Assembly (NCBI RefSeq): GCF_001045675.1 | Contig: NZ_LEKT01000018.1 | Location: forward strand, 1-55,217 | Direction: 5' to 3' | DNA length: 55,217 bases | Source: Megasphaera cerevisiae DSM 20462 | GTDB taxonomy: Bacteria > Bacillota > Negativicutes > Veillonellales > Megasphaeraceae | Part shown: positions 26,138 through 34,761 of the stretch, in pieces | How the letters are laid out: each line of letters starts with the position of its first letter | Position numbering within the stretch: the first letter of the stretch is position 1 | Position numbers and translations under genes: made by a program | The notes under the pieces: model-generated | What the model was told of the DNA's origin: nothing | Seen by the model: the letters and a program-made list of their open reading frames with translations, nothing else | The model's database searches: none

Positions 26138-28578
26138 GAAAAAGTCTGTTCCGTCCTATTGATAATCTCATCCTGCAATGCCTTATCCAAATTATTGAAA
26201 TAATCGCTGTATCCAGCAACACGCACAATAAGATTTTCATACTGTTCCGGATGTTTTTGTGCATCCAGGAGCGTTTCTTTATCAATGATGTTAAATTGAA
26301 TATGATGCCCATCCATCGTAAAATACGAACGCACCAAGGCTGCCAAACAATCAATTCCCCGCTGTCCAGCCACTACTGACGGAGTAAATTTTTGATTCAG
26401 CAGTGCCCCGCCGGTTTTTAACTGTTCCAGTTTGGAGCATGACTTGATCACTGCCGTCGGACCGCTGATATCAGCACCCTTTTCTGGTGAAATTCCATCT
26501 GGAAGTGAAATATGAGCATGCCTTCCGTTCGGGCTGGCCTCCATTACCTGTCCAAAGTACACATGGCATGTCGTCGGCAGAAATTCGACAACAGTCCGGG
26601 AGCCTTTCGGTGTTTTTCTGCCCGCAATTGTCTTTTGCAGAGCCAAATCCACCTGATGTAAAATAGTATCAGCATACTCATCATCATTTCCATATTTTGG
26701 CGTTTCTTGCGAAACGATATGGAAAATTTCATCATAACCGGAAAAATCCGATTTACAGGCATTCCATAATTCAGCCATTGTAAAACGCTTATTCTCAAAT
26801 ACATTTTTTTTGATAGCCGCCAGAGAATCTGTAATTGTCGCAATACCGACACATTGGATATAGCTTGTGTTGTACCGGGCACCACCGGCATTATAATCCA
26901 GTCCTTTCAGGATGCAGTCATCAGTAATAACAGACAACAGCGGCACAGGCATGTTTTCCATATATAATCGTTCAATGATATTATTACCGGCAATTTTAAC
27001 ATCAACAACATAGTTCAATTCCTTCAGAAATGCCTGCCATACCTCATCATATGAAGCAAAAGTCAACGGATCACCGGTATCAACCCCAACAAAAGCGCCT
27101 GTATAAGCATCATATCCTCTATTCAATACCAATTCCAACACCTTAGGAATATTGAGATATCCAGTAAGAACATAGGCTTCCTTCCCCGCAGTTCCTGCTT
27201 CGACGCACCCACTGGCAATGCCGCTGGAGCGGGCATCATCCAACGACTTTCCAAGATACATCAATTCCTGAATAATGGCTTCACTATTATAAAAAGCCGG
27301 TTGTCCCCAACCCTTACGAGAAATTTCCAGTGCCTTACGCAGAAATATTTCCGGTGATTTTTGAGAAATCTGCACATTAGAACTAGGCTGCAAAAGACGC
27401 ATTTCATCCATGACTTCAAGAATAAGGTAGCTTACATCACTGACCCCGGAAGTTCCATCTGGGCGCAATGCACCTGTATTCAAATTGCAAAAGTCAGTAT
27501 ATGTAGCACTTTCTTTCAACGTAATTCCCACTTTAGGCGGCGCCGGCTGGTTATTGAACTGTATCCATAACGCCTCTAGAATTTCTTTTGCACTCTCATA
27601 ATTTAGCCGGCCATCAGACATATCCTTTTCATAAAATGGTTCCAAATATTGGTCAAATTTTCCTGGTGAATAAGCATCCCAGTTATTCATTTCTGACGTA
27701 ACACCAATATGCGTAAACCAATACATCTGAACCGCCTGCCGAAACGTCTGCGGCTTGTGTTCCGGCACAATATCACACGTGACGGCAATATCCAGCAAAT
27801 CCTTTTTCCATTGCAAATCTGTTGCTGATTCTGCCATCGATCTGGCTAATGCAGCATAGCGTTTTCCCAACAAAATCATGCCCTTGCAAACCAGCTTCAT
27901 CCCTTCCCACTCTTCTCTTTTCTGCAAGGCCTGCAAATCATGGTTGTAATCCAGAGAATCAATTTGATTTTGTATCTCTGCTAAAAAATCACCATATCCT
28001 TTTTCGTATATTTTTCCATCTGCCACAGTATGCCCAGGACCACGCTGCTGCAGAAATTCAGTATACATCCCGGCAGCAAACAGCTTTTTCCATTCTTCCG
28101 GCAGCAGTGCATTCATTCTGGCCATCATAGCTCTATCCTGCCAGTACGGAATAATCACATCTCTTTGTATCTGTTTATCCTGTTCTGTCACTTTAAAAAA
28201 GACTCGTTCCCTGTTATTCATGTTATCAAAATCTTTCATTGTATGACAACATAGCTCTGGAAATGTAGGGGCCGCCCAAGGTCTATCCCCTTTTTCACCT
28301 ACAATCAGCGACCCTTTTTCCAAATATAACGTACGGTGCGCCATAAGATAGTAAAAAGCTTTTCCCCGCAGCACGGGGCTCGAACAAGTTCCTTCATATT
28401 TCTGATAGGCTTCTGTCATCAAAACGGCCCGTTCCATGGAAATAGATGGCATACTCCCATGAACACTGAGTTCACGTAACCGCTTGATTCTTTCTGTGCA
28501 GCCCCACTGCCCTTCTACAATTTTCTGCTCCGTATGCATTCCCTTTTTTACTCGTTCCTTAAGTGCCGCTTCACCCAT
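26134..28578 (-). CDS. hypD: Glycyl radical enzyme, probable trans-4-hydroxy-L-proline dehydratase
   Basis: 814 residues, normal length for a glycyl radical enzyme. Active-site thiyl Cys458 and Glu460 lie in ASGCVEAGTAGKEAYVLTGY. The glycyl radical site is Gly789 in RVAGYSDYF. The sequence follows HypD of Clostridioides difficile as I remember it, including ISMERAVLMTEAYKKYEG-like and NNQPAPPKVGITLKES motifs. HypD removes water from hydroxyproline to give pyrroline-5-carboxylate, which can be reduced to proline. Close relatives act on cis-4-hydroxy-D-proline (HpdG) or other diols, and the neighbouring proline racemase family gene keeps that option open. Its activase is immediately upstream. 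No proC or proline reductase genes are in the window. Confidence 0.8.
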   Translation of the reverse strand: MGEAALKERVKKGMHTEQKIVEGQWGCTERIKRLRELSVHGSMPSISMERAVLMTEAYQKYEGTCSSPVLRGKAFYYLMAHRTLYLEKGSLIVGEKGDRPWAAPTFPELCCHTMKDFDNMNNRERVFFKVTEQDKQIQRDVIIPYWQDRAMMARMNALLPEEWKKLFAAGMYTEFLQQRGPGHTVADGKIYEKGYGDFLAEIQNQIDSLDYNHDLQALQKREEWEGMKLVCKGMILLGKRYAALARSMAESATDLQWKKDLLDIAVTCDIVPEHKPQTFRQAVQMYWFTHIGVTSEMNNWDAYSPGKFDQYLEPFYEKDMSDGRLNYESAKEILEALWIQFNNQPAPPKVGITLKESATYTDFCNLNTGALRPDGTSGVSDVSYLILEVMDEMRLLQPSSNVQISQKSPEIFLRKALEISRKGWGQPAFYNSEAIIQELMYLGKSLDDARSSGIASGCVEAGTAGKEAYVLTGYLNIPKVLELVLNRGYDAYTGAFVGVDTGDPLTFASYDEVWQAFLKELNYVVDVKIAGNNIIERLYMENMPVPLLSVITDDCILKGLDYNAGGARYNTSYIQCVGIATITDSLAAIKKNVFENKRFTMAELWNACKSDFSGYDEIFHIVSQETPKYGNDDEYADTILHQVDLALQKTIAGRKTPKGSRTVVEFLPTTCHVYFGQVMEASPNGRHAHISLPDGISPEKGADISGPTAVIKSCSKLEQLKTGGALLNQKFTPSVVAGQRGIDCLAALVRSYFTMDGHHIQFNIIDKETLLDAQKHPEQYENLIVRVAGYSDYFNNLDKALQDEIINRTEQTFS

Positions 28579-28612
28579 GATGCATGGCCTCCTTTACTGT
28601 ATGTCACACTTT

Positions 28613-29404
28613 TTACCCACCAATAATTGTATTATATCCCGCTTCCTGAAATATTCTTGCTATCTTCTGCAACACATCCGTTTCTGGTACCCGAAACAAT
28701 ACGGGTGTTTTTCCTAATCCCATATATTTATCCTTGCCTAATGTATGATACGGTAGAAGATGAATTTTTTCAACTTGAATATGTTCCCTTTTCAACCAAT
28801 TCAGAAGGGGCAATATATCTTTTTCTTGATCAGTATTAACCCCATCAATCAGGATAAGACGAAGATATAACACGGCCCCTGACAGGCTTAATCGTTTTAA
28901 ATTGCCGAGAATTTCAGAATTATCAATTCGCATATATTGTATATGCTTTTTTTTGTCGAATACTTTCACATCATATAGAAAAAAGTCAGTATACGGCAGA
29001 ATTTTCTCAAATCTTAGAAAGGGAACTGCTCCGCTGGTATCAATGCCTACATGTATTCCTTTTTTTTGCAACTGCTGCGTCAGCGCAGTAATATACTCTA
29101 TATTCTGTGCCATAACTTCACCGCCTGACAGCGTCACGCCACCGCCGGAACGATCATAAAAAATTACGTCCTGCGCAGCTTTTTTCACTAATTCGGCCAC
29201 AGAATATGTATTTCCGACCTTATCCATTCTGCCATTGGCTTGTCGAATCATTTCCGTCTCAAATCCCTGGCTCTCTGGATTATGACACCACGGACACGAT
29301 AGCGGGCATCCTTTAAAAAAGATCGTAGTGCGTATGCCCGGCCCATCATGAATAGAAAACTTTTGTATATTAAACACCAGAGGGGTGCCTTGCGGCTCTA
29401 TCAT
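28613..29404 (-). CDS. Glycyl-radical enzyme activating enzyme (radical SAM)
   Basis: 263 residues. The radical SAM motif is CPLSCPWC (Cys33, Cys37, Cys40), followed by HNPES, with GGGVTLSGGEVMAQ and DTSGAVPF as SAM-binding elements. It generates the glycyl radical on the adjacent dehydratase. After HNPES the protein goes directly to a short linker, so the two-cluster ferredoxin insert found in many activases of non-PFL glycyl radical enzymes is missing. It lies 34 bp before hypD and 11 bp after the kinase-like gene. Confidence 0.9.
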   Translation of the reverse strand: MIEPQGTPLVFNIQKFSIHDGPGIRTTIFFKGCPLSCPWCHNPESQGFETEMIRQANGRMDKVGNTYSVAELVKKAAQDVIFYDRSGGGVTLSGGEVMAQNIEYITALTQQLQKKGIHVGIDTSGAVPFLRFEKILPYTDFFLYDVKVFDKKKHIQYMRIDNSEILGNLKRLSLSGAVLYLRLILIDGVNTDQEKDILPLLNWLKREHIQVEKIHLLPYHTLGKDKYMGLGKTPVLFRVPETDVLQKIARIFQEAGYNTIIGG

Positions 29405-29415
29405 CCTTTATCTCC

Positions 29416-30030
29416 TCAATTTTCAATCCGTCTGGACGAAAATTTTTTCAATACAAGCTCTGTCAAATATTGTGCCGTATCTTCCACTCCCAGCATACTG
29501 CTGTCAATAAGAAGGTCATTATACCGAAAATCCCCTGGCAGGTAATGTGCATATTTCATCTGATACGCGTCCCGTGCCTGATCCACCTGCTTAATCATTG
29601 TCCTAGCCACATCTTCCGGCATTTTCAATCGTTCAATGCAGTTCTGCAAACGGTCCTCATACGATGCATAAATAAAAATACGTACTAAATTTCCCATACA
29701 ACGCAGCGTATAATCAGAGCATCGTCCTACAATAATACAAGAACGAGCATCTGCCAAATCTAAAATGATTTTTTTCTGCGTCAGAAACAGTTCGTCCTGC
29801 TTCTTTATCTCTCCCCGCCCTAAAGGAAAACACATGTTCCAGAATCTATTTTTAGCCGCTGATTCTTCCAAATCACTGGCAATAGACAAAGACATATTCA
29901 ATTTACTGGCAGCCCGTTCAATAATATCACGGTCATAATATTCTACATTTAATGCCTCAGCCATTTCTTTGGCAATAGGCCGTCCCATGCTGCCGAACTG
30001 ACGATTAATAGTAATAACAAATTTTTCCAT
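29416..30030 (-). CDS. Cytidylate kinase-like family protein
   Basis: 204 residues. The start FVITINRQFGSMGRPIAKEM is the modified P-loop of the cytidylate-kinase-like family (AAA_26), and YYDRDIIERAA and IVGRCSDYTL are also family marks. True CMP kinase motifs are incomplete. The substrate is unknown. It is tightly packed in the hydroxyproline operon between transporter and activase, so a small-molecule phosphorylation or regulatory role linked to this operon is possible, but that is inference. Related proteins are often near transporters in Firmicutes. Confidence 0.8.
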   Translation of the reverse strand: MEKFVITINRQFGSMGRPIAKEMAEALNVEYYDRDIIERAASKLNMSLSIASDLEESAAKNRFWNMCFPLGRGEIKKQDELFLTQKKIILDLADARSCIIVGRCSDYTLRCMGNLVRIFIYASYEDRLQNCIERLKMPEDVARTMIKQVDQARDAYQMKYAHYLPGDFRYNDLLIDSSMLGVEDTAQYLTELVLKKFSSRRIEN

Positions 30031-30063
30031 GACAGTGGCTCCCTTCGCTGAAAAAACGGTTTG

Positions 30064-30786
30064 TTACGATAAAAATCTAGCTAAAAAATTTTGTGCCCGT
30101 TCTGTTTTGGGATTCGTAAAAAATTCATGGGGAGCCGCATCCTCCTGCACAACACTGTCGGCCATAAATATAATACGATCGGATACGTCACGAGCAAATG
30201 CCATTTCATGGGTAACGATCACCATAGCCATGCCATTATGAGCCAAATTGCGCATAACGTCTAAAACACCGCCGACAAGTTCTGGATCCAATGCAGATGT
30301 AGGTTCATCAAAAAGAATCATCTTAGGCTGCATTGCCAGTGCTCTGGCAATCGCCACACGCTGCTGCTGACCTCCGGATAGCATATCCGGCATTTTGTCA
30401 GCTTTATCCACCATATCGACCTTTTTCAACATTTCCATTGCCAGATCATGCGCATCGTGCTTACTCATTTTTTTTACGCTTTGTAACGCCAGCATAACAT
30501 TCCCCACAACAGAACGCAAGGGAAATAAGTTAAAATGCTGAAACACCATAGTAACCTCTTCCCGCAGTTTTCGGATATCGTAAGAGGTATCCAAAATACT
30601 GTGCCCATCATATAAAATATCGCCGCCGGTAGGTTTTTCCAATAAATTCAAACACCGCAAAAATGTACTTTTTCCAGCGCCGGAAGGTCCTAAAATACAA
30701 GTTACCTCTTCTTTTATCTTCAAGCTGATATCATTTAACACCAAATTATCGCCATACTGTTTCTTTAAATGTTCTACGTCCATCAT
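30064..30786 (-). CDS. Polar amino acid ABC transporter ATP-binding protein
   Basis: 240 residues of the GlnQ/HisP type. Walker A is GPSGAGKS, signature LSGGQQQR, Walker B ILFDEPTSALDPE, then VTHEMAFARDVSDRI. It energises import through the permease encoded just before (4-bp overlap). The operon context suggests proline or hydroxyproline (possibly the D-forms) as substrate. Confidence 0.92.
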   Translation of the reverse strand: MMDVEHLKKQYGDNLVLNDISLKIKEEVTCILGPSGAGKSTFLRCLNLLEKPTGGDILYDGHSILDTSYDIRKLREEVTMVFQHFNLFPLRSVVGNVMLALQSVKKMSKHDAHDLAMEMLKKVDMVDKADKMPDMLSGGQQQRVAIARALAMQPKMILFDEPTSALDPELVGGVLDVMRNLAHNGMAMVIVTHEMAFARDVSDRIIFMADSVVQEDAAPHEFFTNPKTERAQNFLARFLS

Positions 30787-31442
30787 TTGGCATTCACTCC
30801 CATCCGTTGTTCACAAATATTGATCAATACGGTCAAGCCGGAAATCAAAACTAAATAAAATACTGCCAAAATAGTATAGCTTTCAACGAATTCAAACGTA
30901 GAAGATGCATATTGGCCTGCTTGATAGGTCATTTCAGCAACGCCGATAATCGTCAAAATAGATGTATCCTTTACGGTAATGATAAATTGATTACCTAATG
31001 CCGGCAGCATAGATCGAAAGGCCATAGGAAGAATCAATTTAAAAACGACCTGCAGTTTTGTCATCCCCAAAGATAAGCCGGCTTCCCATTGTCCTTTGGG
31101 CACTTCCAAAATAGCCCCGCGGACGATTTCTGAAATATATGCCCCCGCATTTAAGGATACACAGAGAATACCGGCCGCTTCATGCGATAAGCTCACGCCG
31201 ATCATCTTTGGCAGTACAAAGTATATATACAGTGCTTGGACTAAAATAGGCGTACTGCGGATCAGCCAAACATAAAAGGTAGAAACCGTCTTCAAAATAT
31301 GAATTTGCCGCGCTCTGGCAAATCCGGTAAGCAATCCGATAAAGTACCCAATGATAATACTTGTGACCGAAATAACGACAGTCCAAAGCAGTCCATTTAA
31401 AATGACTCCTACAATAGTTGACGCATTCTCCCAATTGAACAT
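30783..31442 (-). CDS. Polar amino acid ABC transporter permease
   Basis: 219 residues, about five membrane segments. The EAA loop reads EAGLSLGMTKLQVVFKLILP, followed by GNQFIITVKDTSIL, typical of the HisM/GlnP group. As only one permease gene is present it should act as a homodimer. The terminator-like hairpin upstream of it may lower its level against the binding protein. Confidence 0.92.
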   Translation of the reverse strand: MFNWENASTIVGVILNGLLWTVVISVTSIIIGYFIGLLTGFARARQIHILKTVSTFYVWLIRSTPILVQALYIYFVLPKMIGVSLSHEAAGILCVSLNAGAYISEIVRGAILEVPKGQWEAGLSLGMTKLQVVFKLILPMAFRSMLPALGNQFIITVKDTSILTIIGVAEMTYQAGQYASSTFEFVESYTILAVFYLVLISGLTVLINICEQRMGVNAK

Positions 31443-31458
31443 GTCCTCTCCCCCCTCT

Positions 31459-31500
31459 TAAAAACCCGTCCCGGCAAAGAACAGCGCACTTTGCCGGGAC
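31459..31500 (-). terminator. Intra-operon hairpin between binding protein and permease
   Basis: On the minus strand GTCCCGGCAAAG and CTTTGCCGGGAC form a perfect 12-bp stem, followed by GGGTTTTT. As in other ABC operons, partial termination or mRNA protection here would give more binding protein than permease. Confidence 0.7.
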
Positions 31501-31525
31501 TATTAGTTTTATCTATGTATTGCTA

Positions 31526-32314
31526 TTATACATTGAGCCATTTATCTTCTAATTTCTTGATCGTTCCGTCATCCTGCAATTCTTTTAGAGCTTTGTCTAA
31601 CTCTGCCTTATATGGACTGTTTTTAACCAATGCAAAACCATCTGGAATCTTATCTGTTTCATTTCCCATAAGCATCAAATTACTTTCCGGATGCTTTTTG
31701 ATGTAATAAGCCGCATTGGGTTTATCCTGCATCAGAGCATCAGCCTTCCCTTGCTCAACTTCTAGAAATGCGGCTGAAATTTGCGGGAAGACGACAATTT
31801 CAGAATCCTTGCAATGTTCTGTCACATATTTATGAGCAGCCGTCCCTTTTTCAACAGCAATCTTTTTACTTTTCAGTTGATCTATAGACGTAATGCCTGA
31901 ATCTTTTTTAACAATAAACTGTAAGCCGGCATGTGCATACGGTTCTGTAAAATCCATTTTCTTTTTACGTTCGTCGGTAATACAAACCTGACCCATGCCA
32001 ATATCATATTCCCCATTAGAAATAGACATAAACAAATTATCATATTCTGTCGGTGTAATCTTATATGTAAAACCACATTTTTTCGCCAATGCATCCAGCA
32101 GATCAACATCAAAACCAACTAATTTTCCGTCTTGATCTTTAAAAGAAAATGGTGCATAAATGCCTGTCCCAACTTTCAGTTCCTTCCCCTTCAAGCTTGC
32201 TGAATCACCGGAACTGCTGGATGAGCCACATCCCCCTAACATGGAAACCGCCACGATGGCGCAAACCCCTGCTAATACCGCTTTTTTAATTTTTGAACTA
32301 AACATCATAATCAT
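31526..32314 (-). CDS. Amino acid-binding lipoprotein of ABC transporter
   Basis: 262 residues of the SBP_bac_3 family. Signal peptide with lipobox MLGGC (Cys29), then SSSSSGDSASL linker. LKVGTGIYAPFSFKDQDG and GFDVDLLDALAKKCG form the start of the ligand-binding fold, and MGQVCITDERKKKMDFTEPY contains ligand-contact residues. The ligand is not certain; the operon favours proline or hydroxyproline. Confidence 0.9.
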   Translation of the reverse strand: MIMMFSSKIKKAVLAGVCAIVAVSMLGGCGSSSSSGDSASLKGKELKVGTGIYAPFSFKDQDGKLVGFDVDLLDALAKKCGFTYKITPTEYDNLFMSISNGEYDIGMGQVCITDERKKKMDFTEPYAHAGLQFIVKKDSGITSIDQLKSKKIAVEKGTAAHKYVTEHCKDSEIVVFPQISAAFLEVEQGKADALMQDKPNAAYYIKKHPESNLMLMGNETDKIPDGFALVKNSPYKAELDKALKELQDDGTIKKLEDKWLNV

Positions 32315-32401
32315 ACACCCCTCTCAATTATTTTTATTACTGTATGAAAACATCTTTGCCTATACTGCCCAGATGATGAGCACTAACCCTATAAACAGTT
32401 T

Positions 32402-33448
32402 TTAATTTCCTCGAATTTGAAATCCCGTTTTAAAAGGATCGCTTGAATCAACAATCAGCCAATTCACTCCCGTAATATAGGCACTGCCGGTAATCTGAGG
32501 AATTACGGCAGGAATCGTTCCCACCATAGTTTCTCTGACAATACGGGCTTTAAACAACGTCCCCATAATGCTTTCGTAAACAAAAAGTTCATTTTGTTTC
32601 AAAATCCCTTTTCGGTGAAGAGCAGCAACTTTAGCACTAGTGCCTGTTCCGCAGGGGCTGCGGTCAATTTGAAAATCACCAAATATAACCGCGTTTTTCA
32701 TTGTTGCCTGCGGATCATCCGCTTTGCCATAAAATTCAACCAAATCAATCGTATCAATATCCAGACACGGATGCTTTACCTTTTCCTGTTCATTGACAAT
32801 ATGTAAAATTTCCATTCCCTTCTTGATCAAATATCCAATATTATCGGGCATCAAAGAAATTTTCAATTCATCAGCATTAACCAGAGCAAAGAAACTGCCG
32901 CCAAAGGCAATATCTAATGTCACGGTTCCCAACTCAGATACGGTAATGCTAACGCCCTTCCGATACAAGAAGCAAGGAACGTTTGTAATAGTAACCTCTG
33001 CGGCATGTCCATTTTCCACCTTTACCCGCGTCGTCACAATACCAGCCGGGGTATCCAGCCGTACCGTAGTATATGGTTCTGTCACGTTGACTAGTTTTTC
33101 ATCGACCAGCATAGAAGCTACACCGATGGAACCATGACCGCACATATTTTTATATCCGCCGCTATCCATAAATATAACCCCAACATCGGCCTCCTTATGA
33201 ACCGGTGTCATCAAAACAGCCCCAAACATATTGGCGTGTCCCCGGGGTTCCAACATGACCGACCGCCTGTAATCATCATAATGACAGTGAATATAATTTT
33301 TTTTTTCAATCATAGTAGCCCCATCCACATGCGGAAATCCATCTACTACAATTCGAGTCGGTTCTCCCATTGTATGCGAATCAATAACTAAAAAATGCTG
33401 ATTTTCCATCAATGGTTCTATCAATCGATTACTATCTGTATGCCACAT
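32402..33448 (-). CDS. Proline racemase family protein (proline racemase or hydroxyproline epimerase)
   Basis: 348 residues. Both catalytic cysteines are present: Cys103 in NMCGHGSIG and Cys266 in DRSPCGTGTSAKVA, so it should be an epimerase/racemase, not the Thr-type dehydratase branch. The sequence runs close to the proline racemase of Clostridium sticklandii (IDSHTMGEPTRIVV, LEPRGHANMFG, FGGSFFAL, ITGSAYITG). It could convert L- to D-proline, or interconvert trans-4-hydroxy-L-proline and cis-4-hydroxy-D-proline. It is the first gene of the operon. The ATG at 33448 follows GGGAGGGGG. An N-terminal extension of about 13 residues before MENQHFLVIDSH is unusual. Confidence 0.85.
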   Translation of the reverse strand: MWHTDSNRLIEPLMENQHFLVIDSHTMGEPTRIVVDGFPHVDGATMIEKKNYIHCHYDDYRRSVMLEPRGHANMFGAVLMTPVHKEADVGVIFMDSGGYKNMCGHGSIGVASMLVDEKLVNVTEPYTTVRLDTPAGIVTTRVKVENGHAAEVTITNVPCFLYRKGVSITVSELGTVTLDIAFGGSFFALVNADELKISLMPDNIGYLIKKGMEILHIVNEQEKVKHPCLDIDTIDLVEFYGKADDPQATMKNAVIFGDFQIDRSPCGTGTSAKVAALHRKGILKQNELFVYESIMGTLFKARIVRETMVGTIPAVIPQITGSAYITGVNWLIVDSSDPFKTGFQIRGN

Positions 33449-33481
33449 ACTATCCCCCTCCCTTGACTATGTTAAGCAACA

Positions 33482-33520
33482 TAAAAAGATGGCGTTTTAT
33501 TCGAAAATAAACGCCATCAT
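33482..33520 (-). promoter_or_regulatory. Second leader hairpin with embedded mini-ORF
   Basis: On the minus strand GATGGCGTTTATT and AATAAAACGCCATC form a hairpin, followed by TTTTTATG. A seven-codon frame M-M-A-F-I-F-E (33520-33497) begins at an ATG with AAGGAG at good distance and lies entirely in the hairpin. Ribosome passage would open the stem. No proline codon is present. Distance to the racemase start is about 35 bp. Confidence 0.5.
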
Positions 33521-33593
33521 TTACACTGCTCCTTATTTTGTTGTCATGCACTCTTATTATATCTTTACTAGCATACTCGGCAAATATTTTATC

Positions 33594-33622
33594 AAAAAAG
33601 CAACAACAGAAGAGCCTGTTGT
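33594..33622 (-). terminator. First leader hairpin (attenuator-like) of the racemase operon
   Basis: On the minus strand ACAACAG and CTGTTGT form a stem around GCTCTT, followed by TGCTTTTTT. It lies about 30 bp after the predicted -10 box, so a very short RNA would be made if it terminates. Confidence 0.55.
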
Positions 33623-33650
33623 GTTCCTTATTGTTTTATTTGATGAATTT

Positions 33651-33679
33651 ATATTACATTAAAAGTTTAAATTAGTCAA
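33651..33679 (-). promoter_or_regulatory. Promoter of the racemase/hydroxyproline operon
   Basis: On the minus strand TTGACT (33679-33674), 17-bp spacer, TAATAT (33656-33651). The gap 33449-33857 contains no gene. It holds this promoter, two hairpins and the dapA terminator. Confidence 0.6.
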
Positions 33680-33783
33680 GGATTATTTTATAAATTGATA
33701 TGTTTATATTTGGTTTTACTTTATCTGTTTTATAAATTTTATAAACTTTTATTTATATTTTTTGTCAATATTAACTAATAAAC

Positions 33784-33817
33784 AAGGAGGAATATCCAAT
33801 ATCAGATATTCCTCCTT
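33784..33817 (-). terminator. Terminator of the dap operon
   Basis: AAGGAGGAATATC (33784-33796) and GATATTCCTCCTT (33805-33817) are perfect 13-bp arms. On the minus strand GTTTATT follows. It lies 40 bp after the dapA stop. Confidence 0.75.
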
Positions 33818-33857
33818 ATAGATCGGATCATTCTTTATTCCTGCCTGCGTTCTTTCA

Positions 33858-34745
33858 TTATGACATAATGCCTGCATCTCTCATCATGGTCTGCAGAAAT
33901 TCCTTTTCCTTGTCACTGGCATCTACCATAGGCAGCCGGAACGGACCTGCAGGCATTCCCAGGATATTGCAGCATGCCTTGATAGGCGTCGGATTAACCG
34001 TACAGAAAATACCTGTCATCACAGGCAAATATTTATGATGAAGTTCCATCGCTTTTTTAACATTACCGTCTTTGTAGGCCTGAACCATTTCGTTCATCTG
34101 ATTTCCAATAATATGGGCCGCAACACTGATAATACCACGTCCGCCGACAGATAAAATCGGCAGAGTAAGAGCATCATCTCCACTGTACACATAGAAATGG
34201 GATGGTGTATCACGGGCAATACTAGCTGCCGCTTCCAAATCACCGCTGGCCTCTTTAATACCGATTATATTATCAAAATCTCGAGCTAGTTTGACTACTG
34301 TTTCCGCCAGAATTTTTCCACCTGTACGTCCCGGAACATTATAAATAATGATCGGCAGTTTTGTCGCTTGGGCCACTGCTGCAAAATGAGCGTAACAGCC
34401 GGACTGATTGGGCTTATTATAATAAGGCACAATAACAAGCAGGCAGTCTACGCCAGTTTGTTCGGCTTGTTTGGCAAAATCAATCGTTTGAGCCGTGTCG
34501 TTTGAGCCAACATTGGCCATTACCAAAACTTTATCACCAATCGCCTGTGAAATATCCTTAAAAAGCTTCAATTTTTCATCCACCGTCAACGTGGCGCCTT
34601 CACCTGTCGTTCCAGCCACGAGGATACCATCTGAACCATTTTCGCTATAGTATTTTGCCAGATTTGCCGCTTCCTTGTAATTAACAGAACCGTTTTCATG
34701 AAAAGGCGTAATCATAGCGGTAATAACATTCCCGAATTTCAACAT
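33858..34745 (-). CDS. dapA: 4-hydroxy-tetrahydrodipicolinate synthase
   Basis: 295 residues from ATG 34745 (AAGGGAG about 9 bp upstream; a TTG 9 bp earlier is less likely). It condenses pyruvate with aspartate semialdehyde in lysine and diaminopimelate synthesis. Seen: GTTGEGATL, IIYNVPGRTGG with the active-site Tyr, and GIKEASGDLE with the Schiff-base Lys. It is last in dapB-asd-dapA. Confidence 0.95.
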   Translation of the reverse strand: MLKFGNVITAMITPFHENGSVNYKEAANLAKYYSENGSDGILVAGTTGEGATLTVDEKLKLFKDISQAIGDKVLVMANVGSNDTAQTIDFAKQAEQTGVDCLLVIVPYYNKPNQSGCYAHFAAVAQATKLPIIIYNVPGRTGGKILAETVVKLARDFDNIIGIKEASGDLEAAASIARDTPSHFYVYSGDDALTLPILSVGGRGIISVAAHIIGNQMNEMVQAYKDGNVKKAMELHHKYLPVMTGIFCTVNPTPIKACCNILGMPAGPFRLPMVDASDKEKEFLQTMMRDAGIMS

Positions 34746-34761
34746 ACTTAACAACTCCCTT

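Noticed and set aside
25893-26354. 153-codon minus-strand ORF overlapping the hypD end
   Set aside because: It reads through the hypD C-terminus in another frame and the IS30 remnant, with no recognisable domain.
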